Assembly: GCA_031763025.1 (NCBI GenBank) | Contig: JASSKH010000012.1 | Coordinates: 744,001 to 808,000 of the forward strand | Direction of reading: 5' to 3' | From: Macrocystis pyrifera | Lineage: Eukaryota > Sar > Phaeophyceae > Laminariales > Laminariaceae | DNA length: 64,000 nt | In this document: piece by piece, positions 55,641 to 64,000 of the stretch | Layout: each line of letters opens with the position of its first letter | Position numbering within the stretch: position 1 is the first letter of the stretch | Program-made: the position numbers and the translations under genes | Notes under the pieces: model-generated | The model's input: the letters and a program-made list of their open reading frames with translations, nothing else | Told to the model about the DNA's origin: nothing | Databases searched by the model: none

Positions 55641-55739
55641 GAAGAATTGGTACGAGTACGTGCATCGGCACGTATTTGGTGTGGCATATCAGTAACTTTC
55701 TGTACCGTGATAAAAGTGGCGGTACCTAGGGTCCATCGT

Positions 55740-56075
55740 CCCCGGTGGCTTGGTAGGTGGTCCGCGTGTCTGCCAAGATCATTTGCGTGGGTTCAAGTCT
55801 CACCGAGTGCATGCTCATAGGGACTTTTTCTTGCATAAAAAAATGATAAGCGGAAAGCGCGAAAGCGTGAGTTAGCTACATTCGATGAAAATCGACGAGC
55901 AGTGGGAATGCTGAATCCTATGCGCGACATAAAATAAAGGCACGTACCGGGGGGGGGGAAGGACGGCGCCTGTGACCACGGCTTGTCCAGAAGATCATCC
56001 AGGGTAAAACCTCCTACCACTGACGAGTGGGCTGGAAAGTAAAAGTGATGAAGAAAAAATGAAAAAAAAATAGAG
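55740..56075 (+). mobile_element. tRNA-derived SINE, family 1, copy 3
   Basis: The head TTGGTAGGTGGTCCGCGTG (A-box region) and GTGGGTTCAAGTCTCACCG (B box) lie at 55,750-55,803. The body contains GCGAAAGCGTGAGTTAGCTA and GCTTGTCCAGAAGATCATCC, and the A-rich tail is at about 56,047-56,072. It is the most complete plus-strand copy and defines a length near 335 bp. Confidence 0.8.
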
Positions 56076-56099
56076 GACGATTTGTCCATTCACTTCTCA

Positions 56100-56940
56100 G
56101 TGCATATCTATTTAATTAAACAAAATTGTGACGTGAAAGAACCATGGCCGTGACCGCGGTTGAAAGCTGCGTCGCCAGCCGCGGAGCTGTTTTATGTTTT
56201 TGAAATTGCAGCATTTTTAACAGGAAATACAGCGGGGGGGGTTTCACACTATGAATGGCACATTCTTGAAAATTTTCATCTTTCTTGTCATACCATGGGG
56301 TTATGCTGTATCGGACGTTTGCTTCAGTCTGGAGTGGAGTCTAGCTTTGGTTGTCGTTAGGGGAACGCGGTGCGATGGTGTCGTGCCGAGTCTTATGAGG
56401 TTAAATCGGGTCAGGTCATCACTCGTAGTCTGTGCCTTACCACACTCCATACTCACACGTTGAGGTTTGAACGCGTTGTGTCGAACATTGAAGCGACCTG
56501 ATTAACCGCAGTTGTCACTCGGGCCACCATGAAGGGTATACGCACGTAGAATAGTGGTACGATGAACCGTCTCGACAGCGAGCGTACCTCACCAGCGAGA
56601 GGGGCACTGGCATACCAATATTACGCGATAGAACAACCAACACGTGAAGTGATACGCTTTTACGACCCGGACGAGCATCCCATTATTGTTGAACACAACT
56701 GCATAAGTGTTTGCCCTATGGTAATAGTCGCGGTAGATGACACCCGGATCAGCACCTATAGAATTTTCTGAAGTTGTTCGCGACCGCCACGATCGATGAA
56801 CGATTGTATTGTAACTGTTTTCGGCGAATGTTAGATACTCGACCCATCACTTCAAACTTATCGATTTCTTTTTTTGTTTTTCATGTATATGTGTTAGACC
56901 TCGGTGCGAAGGGTTTGTCTCCTTGTTATGATGACTAGGA
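56100..56940. other. no gene recognised
   Basis: No motif-bearing frame was found. The N-terminal helix-turn-helix part expected for the PIF transposase was looked for here and not found. Confidence 0.4.
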
Positions 56941-56944
56941 CACG

Positions 56945-57656
56945 GTGATATTTTATTTGTGTACATTTGCAAACGGGCATCGTTGTGTTGTACGAGCTAA
57001 AAGTGCACTCTGTGAATGTTATCCCCACAGGAACGTCATCGGTGGCATAGATGGCAGTCACATCAGGATTCCTGGCCCAGACGAAGAACTCCTACTCGAC
57101 TACTATAACTACAAGAAGTTCTACTCCATCGTATGTCTGACTACAGTGGACCACGTGGGGAGGTTCAGGTGGTTCTGCTCCGGATGGCCGGGCTCATGCA
57201 GAGACAGCGGTGTACTGCGGGCCACCGCGTTTTACAAGCTGGTGCAAGAAGAGTTCTCCAAGCCCATGGAAGAACGAAAAACTTTCACGGACAGATCATG
57301 CATTCTGGGCGACTCCACCTTCGCGGAGGGGGGTGTGGATGCGAACGCCGATAACTCTCCCGCAAGAGAGGGCAGAGCCGTACTTTAACTACAAGCATTC
57401 CCGCATGCGTATGCGCGTGCAACACGCTTTCGGCCGACTGAAGTGGACGTTCCTCGCCATGCAACGCGGCCTACTGTTCAAGCTAGATCATGCACCGATA
57501 ATCATCGACGCTTGTGTGATTCTGTACGACTTCATCCTCCAACACGAGGGCACCTGTCCTCGCACGTGCACATTGACGACGCTCAGACGAGAGGTGGTAC
57601 GGGCAGAGGCCCTGGTGAGACTTCTGCGAGGAGGGAAGCTGAGGTTGCTTACCTGA
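56945..57656 (+). pseudogene. PIF/Harbinger transposase (DDE_Tnp_4), degraded
   Basis: PIF/Harbinger transposases cut and paste DNA in the nucleus with a DDE triad. The first part reads GGIDGSHIRIPGP, with the first Asp, then YYNYKKFYSIV and a VDH...GWPGSCRDSGVL block typical of the family, then ILGDST with the second Asp. The frame then slips within the six-G run at 57,328-57,333. The rest, FNYKHSRMRMRVQHAFGRLK, continues in another frame. The usual third catalytic Glu (VERAFGRLK in the family) is Gln here (CAA at 57,420-57,422). The N-terminal part is missing. A splice-acceptor-like CCCCACAG at 57,023-57,030 precedes the conserved part. It is inactive on two counts. Confidence 0.85.
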
Positions 57657-57833
57657 GGGATGCTGGATTCCTTCAAGAGGAGTGAGGGGACCCTGGATCG
57701 AGAGCTGATAGGCGCTGCACAGAACGGGAGAGACCCCCCCTGACGATTTGTAATAAAGCAACTCGCGTCCTTTGTATCAACGTTGGCAACGAAGTGTTTC
57801 GTACGAAGGGCGAGTGCAGATAACTAAGCGAGT

Positions 57834-57860
57834 GGGGGGGGGGGGGGGGGGGGGGGGGGG
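57834..57860 (+). repeat. poly-G run of 27
   Basis: Twenty-seven G in a row are followed by TTGTTTAT. A second G-rich run (60,415-60,439), interrupted by AGAGAG, is also followed directly by TTGTTTAT. Length at such runs is unreliable in assemblies. Confidence 0.8.
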
Positions 57861-60410
57861 TTGTTTATCGGTAGATACCCTTTTGGGGCCAGTAAATGGT
57901 TCCCTTTCTTGAATTGTAATGAACCAACGCTGGCGTCCGTTCAAACCTTGTCTACAAAATGTCTTCTGGCCAAGAGCGAAGGCAGAGAGAGGGATAGGGT
58001 GTGGGGGGGAGGTGTATTCAGACGATATCGAGGCCAGGAGGGGGCACTTATTGTTTTAGTTGTAAAGAACCAACGCGCGGGTCCGTTTAAAAGCTACGCT
58101 TAGAAAGGGTTTTTGAGTTGAAGGTGTGTGTAGGAGGCAAAAGGGGTGGTGTAATCTGCCTCACCAGTCCACAGGCTGGGTAGGACCGTTCCCGTCATGA
58201 TGTGAACGTCCCAACGATTGTAAATAGCTAGCATATGGCCGCCCGGAGAGCCTCCTATTTTTGTATACATCAGCAGGCTTTTTGTAAAATAGTTTTTTTT
58301 GCTTTGTCTCGGTGCCTGCGATTGGTTGCCCTTTTATTTCGCTTCTCTTTTACGCTTTTTCGTTCTTGCAGTACGAGAATGTAGACTTAGACAGTCCATT
58401 GTGTTCTCTCGTCCGAGTCCCAGCCCCACCCGCCTACACACACCAGCTAGCGAGTCTGCGAGACTATGAGTATCCTCTATTTGTATCCCCTTTTTTTTAC
58501 CATTGCCATTTGTTTAATTTGGTTACCCCCTTTTGTATCCAGTGCTCTCGGTTGGTACAACACTCGATATATGTACCTAATTTCAAAGTTTGTATGTAAA
58601 CGTATACCTCTTGGCAGTATGTGGCAGGCATAGGTCTTAGACGCGTACACCCCCTTTGCTGGTCACTTGGCAGTGCCGGGTAAAACTGTGTTGACTGCAT
58701 GGTTAATGTTATTACGTGTTATCAAAGCTTCCAAAGGATAGTGTTCATGGGCGCTTGTATCCCTGATGCAGGCGCCACACTATCCATGTCTGGTGCTCTC
58801 CCAAGCCTATTACGCTACAAAATTCACGGGCGCGTAGTATAAGCGGGAGCACTTAGCTTGCCCATATTACGGGAAAATTAGTTTAGGAGGAACATGGCAT
58901 AAATAGATTTTATTGGATGGCCGTGATGAGAAGGAAACGGGCTTTGTTTTGAACGTAGTAGTCCAAATCCAGCTCGTTGTTGTACCGCGATACCAGTTTT
59001 ACGTTTTAGACGCGGTGCATCATTAATGATATATAAATCCGCCGTCACCTTGTTGAAATCCTATTTTACAACATTGGTTACAGGGACGTGCCTACCCTTG
59101 TTTAAAACAAAATCAGAAGATGTTGCATTTAAGTAGAGGAAATCGTGCGCCTACGAGACGAAAATACTGGGAAGAGCACAGTTACGCATCATAGAGAAAT
59201 GCGGAAAACGATTCTCGTCAGCTGCTGTACTGCTGATATTCGATATTCTTTCATATCATGCACAAAACGCATTATCGGCTACTGTCAGCACCTGACTCTA
59301 CCTTAGATATTTTGCCAACCTGAGAATCCGCATCGACCGACGTTAAATGACCACCCTGAAGAGCACTCCCATTACATTTGCCTAAAGACTCGCATCACAT
59401 TTGCCTAACCCATAAGTAAATATTTCTAGCCCAAACCCAATATACCTCAAACGGCTCACCCTACCAGTCGCCGTGTTTCTCGCATTTTGTCGCCGTAGTA
59501 ACCGCTGCACCCACCACCTATGGACGCAACAACCCCAACGAAGTCCCACATCCCCCAAGGTAACTGGGGCAAAACAAAATGTAAGTTGCTCACCTAAGTT
59601 CGTCTATTTCTTCATAAACACATGTGCGGAACTTAATTCCGATTACCTCCACCACAATATTAAGCGTACCCAATAAACGAAGCAGTTTGCACACGACTAT
59701 ACCTACGCTAATTTAATAGACGACTTGGCCTGATATAGCTTATTACGTACATATTGATGTACAATAAATATACCCTAAATACTAACTGGTAAGTACTATC
59801 GGACCTACCACAAATCCTCTTATCCTGGACCTTATTACGCCTCGTATTTGTTTCTCCTCGCGCCACATAGCGGGGCGTTGAAGTGAGTGCCTCACCGCGT
59901 GCTCTATGTAAGGTTCGTTGACGTCCTTCTATTGAGACAGCTCGCCCCTACAACGGCAGAACTAGTGTCACGATGTCTTACGTTGTTCCCAATAACCCCT
60001 ACTTTTCGAGAAATGTACGAATAGTAAAAAAGAAAACACAATATACTCCGCGAACATGCGACCAACCACGTAGGGGTGAACAGATCCGAAAGGTCTGCCT
60101 TGTACTTTAACGGCAGGATATAGCTCTACTATTTGTAAGTTGGATATAACTAACCCTAAGGTCGAGAGGTGTACTATTATAAGTATCCCTATCGTGGCTC
60201 CATGTTTAAACCTACGAGGAAACCCGTCTGAGTGCCGTTGATACCTAAAGAAAGCACAAAAAAATAAAATCCCGCCCAAACACTAAATAAACATGGAGCG
60301 TATGTCCGGAAACCCCCGTCAAATACTTCAGCCCCGAAATACCTTGGCATCCGATACCAATTTTACTCTGTTTAGCTTACAGAGGCGACACCCTATTATG
60401 TAAAAATCCA
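57861..60410. other. no gene recognised
   Basis: Lies between the two poly-G runs. A GTAATGAACCAACGC(T/G)GGC-type word with CCGTT(C/T)AAA following occurs twice, at about 57,918 and 58,060, with GGGGGAGG runs between, suggesting a short local duplication. No protein or RNA gene was recognised. Confidence 0.4.
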
Positions 60411-60477
60411 AACAGGGGGGGGGAGAGAGGGGGGGGGGGTTGTTTATAAGTTCAACATATAGACTAGGAGTCTTGCC

Positions 60478-61703
60478 TCAGTTGGATTCCTTGTCGCTTC
60501 CGTCTTTGTTCGGTTCCAAATTCTTCAGCGCCAGTTTCGATTCATCCGGCAGATTAGCAAAGAAGATCGTTTTCATCTGTTCCCGCGAAATAATTCCCAT
60601 GGACGCCATGTTCGTAACGTCAGCATTGGCCCTCGCCCTCGTGGTTTCCTTGTGTAGCTCCTCCTCTAATTTCAACTCGCGGTCCTCTCGGGCGCTGTCG
60701 ACTCCTGGTCCACTTCCGCCCCCCGACCGCTCGGCCTTATTACGGGCCATAACTTCCAGAAGCTAGATCTTCTTTGCATCAATTTGTGACTTCCGCTCAA
60801 GAGTCTCAGACATGGCGCCTTCAACGACTTCGACCGGCACTTCTCCAAGTTGGATTGCGGCGATTGACCGAAGCGGGATTCGGGGGAGCGGCACTCAATT
60901 CCCCCGCCATTAAATAGTCTTCAGCCGCCCAGTCAGTGTTGCGTGCTGACGAATTGCTGTTCGCTCCATGACCAAATCGCTGAGTACCAGCGGACGAGGA
61001 ACTGCCCCCGCCGCTCGGCGCGCAGTTGGAGACAGACCGCCCGGAGGGGGGGCGGCCGCCACCTGTCCAGCGCGTAACCACCTCGCTAACGGCAACGACC
61101 CCGCCACCACCATCTGACTCCACCTCATCTTCACCCTGTTTCTTTTTCCTCCTCCTCCTCCTCCTCCTCCTCTCCCTCCTGCTGTTCATCATCGTCGTCC
61201 TCGTCCTCTTCTTGCTACTGCTCGTCCTCGCCTCCGTTCTCCTTCTGCTCGTCCTCTCCTTCCCCCCCAAAGTCAAGGCCATCGCCCCCTTGCTCGTCAG
61301 TGTCAACACGAAGCTTCCCCCGCATTCCCTCTGCATCCTCGCCTGCACCTTCGCGCAGGGAGTCCTTGGCGACAGCCCAGTTGGTGTCGTACAGCTTGCG
61401 GCGGAGCTGATGAAACAAACCCTCGACTTTACCGCCGCTGGCACCCGTCTGTTATGACTGCAAGCGATACTTCGCATCTAAGCTGTTCTGGCTCCTGAAC
61501 CATCTCTTCAGCTTCCGCACCCCCTGTTTTGTCTCGAAGACGGGACCGACGGAATCCTTGTGGATCCTCATGTACGCCCTGTTCTTACGCAGAAGGGTAG
61601 CGATTGGGCCACCCATACGCTCCAGCCACCTCGACCTGCCAAAATCGTTGTTAAAAGAAAACCGTGTGCTCTGCAAGTCGGCGATAAGCACAGAAAACGT
61701 CAC
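60478..61703 (-). pseudogene. broken coding region, acidic protein with coiled-coil end, unidentified
   Basis: Minus-strand frames show protein-like composition in a consistent order but not in one frame. First is a basic segment with GVRKLKRWFRSQNSLDAKYR (about 61,452-61,600) and then GLFHQLRRKLYDTNWAVAKD (about 61,360-61,420). Next come an Asp/Glu-rich tract from GGA triplets (about 61,140-61,270) and a Ser/Gly-rich linker. A helical end holds REDRELKLEEELHKETTRAR (about 60,600-60,700), with a stop at 60,478. Either introns or decay explain the frame changes. The basic-acidic-coiled layout would suit a nuclear DNA-binding protein, possibly the second ORF of a PIF element, but no domain is diagnostic. 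Confidence 0.35.
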
Positions 61704-64000
61704 GCGAAAGGTACAGCGGATAACGTAGATGCGTTAATAAGAGAAACATTTACATGCGTGTGTCAGGCGTGTCTATCCACGAAATAACAAACAAGGGGTC
61801 ATGCTGCAGAATAGCCAATGGGTAGCGAACAGGGTGTTTGATGCAGCCGCTCGGGTTTGGTATTTCTTGCTACCTCGCACCCCTCCCCCCTATGTTGATC
61901 GTTGCTGATATAAAACAGGAATGCTTCAGAGTCCTCTACGCTGTCAGGGGTACGTATCTGGCCAGGGTTTTCTATTGGCGTCACCATGTGCTTCATTGTT
62001 CTGGAAAGCCATTTATTGTTGATTGACGTAAACCAATAAACGCGTTGAGGTGGACCGGGCTTATGTGAGGGGTTAGAAGTCGGTGCAAAATTAGGAGGTT
62101 TCCCCAAAGTCCTAGTTAGCACCAGCCGTGTGGCTGGGGTATAATGCACAGCGAAGCGGAGAGATATAGTACAACGAAATGTAAGCTTGTTCATAGAAGA
62201 CGTGGCCTAACTCTAAGAATTGTTGCCGTCATGGCCACAGCGGCGGCCATAATATGTCGAAACAGAAAACAGTCATTTTACGGGGTGTGTGCTAAACGTG
62301 CGACGCTTTGTTCAGTGCTACGCTTAAAGCACAAAACATCCGACCATACAAAACAACCGACCGTTGCATTGCAAAAATAAAAGAGCTTCTTACGATACGA
62401 GCGCGAAGTGATGACACCATGTTCATCTGTTCTTCGTAACCCAATCGATTGTCAAAAGTAATCGCGAGGAATTCGCTCATTTTCAACACACTCTGCATTC
62501 GAACTACACTTCGAAGAAGATAGTAGTTGCCTTAATGGTAGAGTAGCTTGGAACCCATGGCACTATTCGGACGATGGACCAAGTACACACCGTCAACAAG
62601 GCATCGAAAGAGGCAACCAGCATCGTTTTTTTCATCCTGCCACATATATGTTCTGCGTAGCATATCCAAGATGAGTACCATTTTACTGCATTGTCTCTGC
62701 ACACCGTTTTTTTTACATACTATCATCAATGATTGTGCCAGCGCTTGTGACTCTGTCGTATGTTTACACACGAATAACACACCACAGGCAAAAGAGGAAT
62801 CGACGTCGGGCATACGTTTGATAGTTTATATAGGACTAGTAGATGCTAAAGAAAAGCAAGGAAATGGGCCCAAGGCTACGGTATCGGGGGGGGAGAGAGA
62901 GGGGCTAACCCAATAGGACACAGTGTGATAGGCTGTAGAGAAGACTGTGCACCACCGTAACTATAGTAGTATTATCAAACGGCGCACATCTCGTTCACCT
63001 CCCCGTATCTGCGAACCACGGCTGCTCCATGGGACCGCTAGGGTCTAACCCATAAACTTATTACCCTTGACGTTTTCTACCTGAATCCCAACGGACGCAT
63101 GTAGCGTGCTGACGCTCGTGTGCAATGTGTGCTGCCTTTCATATGAATCCGGTTTTCCTACTAATAAAACGCATTATAAACACAGCGTCACGTGCAATGA
63201 AATGCGGTCATCATTACGTGTCCAACCGAGACACCGTAAGACAGCTCTGTCCCCTTTTCGGCATGATGTCTAAGCACAAAAACCGCTATATAGTCCGGAA
63301 ACGTCGGGGACCTGCAGTCGGAGTGGGTTTTACGGCAAAGTATCCGCGTGTAAAAGCTCCTTAGATGTACGTCAGAGTGGATTTGACGGCAAGGTACACG
63401 CTTGAAAAAGCTCTGGAGATTTCCTCACCCCGGTAGGCGAATAATCTTCCTTTCGAATTAAGACGCGGTCATTTGGAATAAAATGCAACACCAGGTACTA
63501 GTTAGGATCACAAACACACAGTGTGAAACACTTCGAGCCTACACCATATCTAGATGCTGGTGATATGATGTCGTGCGTAGCAAGGGCAATTTTCACTCCC
63601 ACAACCCGGACAGGTGAGAGGGCCCCGCCGAAGACGCCGGCAGATGTGCTTTCGCTTCGTAACTCAAGACTATCGCGGCTGGTTATGAGTTTTCTGTGGT
63701 GGTTTAGGTCATTGACGAATAAACAGCGCGTGTGCCGTTGATGTCACTATACAACGAAATGTGTTCCATTATTACCTCATTGTCGACACTCTAGCGCATC
63801 TCGTGCGTAATGTGCCTGTACACATATTTGTAACCTCGAGATGCACTACCTGTACCTATATCGATAAAGGATGATATTATTCACGAGTCTAAACTCACGT
63901 GGATGTCCGGCGTGTTCTCATTGGCCACTACCATGGCGGCTCCCTTTTCCTCTGCAGTGTGAGAGCGGCTTGGAACGCCAACCACGTCCGAATCCGAGTC
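61704..64000. other. no gene recognised
   Basis: Unique-looking sequence with short frames only. A word pair TCGGAGTGGGTTT(T)ACGGCAA...TAAAAGCTC (63,318) and TCAGAGTGGATTTGACGGCAA...AAAAAGCTC (63,371) marks a small tandem duplication of about 53 bp. Nothing else was recognised up to the window end. Confidence 0.4.

Noticed and set aside
59960-60280. Possible membrane protein or organelle-derived DNA at 59.3-60.3 kb
   Set aside because: The hydrophobic minus-strand frame and AC-rich sequence were suggestive, but no organelle gene or conserved motif could be recognised.
61130-61260. Glu-rich tract as a separate gene
   Set aside because: It is a GGA/TCC triplet run within the larger broken minus-strand region, not an independent frame.

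Overview
This is a gene-poor, repeat-rich stretch of a eukaryotic nuclear genome. The reasons are telomere-type TTAGGG arrays, tRNA-derived short interspersed elements with A-rich tails, PIF/Harbinger, LINE, Copia-like and DIRS-like remnants, several non-autonomous terminal-inverted-repeat elements, and satellite DNA. I found no intact, recognisable host protein gene. The TTAGGG repeats and the mix of DIRS-like, Copia, LINE and PIF elements would fit an alga or another protist such as a stramenopile, but nothing fixes the species and I do not claim one.

Layout. 1-10 kb: copies of a 265-bp TG...CA repeat that looks like a solo LTR, three tandem MITEs ending in TTATTTGCGACAC, a hAT-type MITE carrying telomere-like repeats, three copies (one at 16.6 kb) of a 108-bp MITE, and two minus-strand copies of a tRNA-derived SINE. 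11-14 kb: CTG-rich and 9-10-bp-period minisatellites. 14-20.7 kb: two diverged copies of an unidentified unit of about 2 kb. 23.5-25.3 kb: two inverted dimers of a second tRNA-derived SINE. 27.5-32.2 kb: tandem hairpin arrays and a broken DIRS-like element. 32.3-35.2 kb: a satellite with a 628-bp higher-order repeat. 36-41 kb: a broken Copia element.

42-48.2 kb: a structurally complete but non-coding LTR element in minus orientation. It has paired LTRs, a polypurine tract and, at the primer-binding site, a whole tRNA-Glu sequence including an encoded CCA. Its interior is almost all tandem arrays, and its 3' LTR was hit by the hAT-type MITE. 48.5-56 kb: array-bearing elements ending in ACACCCTGG, two inverted LINE 3' ends, a dispersed 240-bp retroposon, and a third SINE copy. 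57 kb: a PIF/Harbinger transposase with one frameshift and a lost catalytic Glu. 60.5-61.7 kb: a broken minus-strand acidic coding region of unknown identity.

The most informative observations are the full tRNA-Glu with CCA joined exactly to an LTR end, the matched empty and filled MITE sites, the hairpin array with compensatory changes, and the family of elements whose bodies are arrays of palindromic 42-bp units. All similarity judgements were made by eye.
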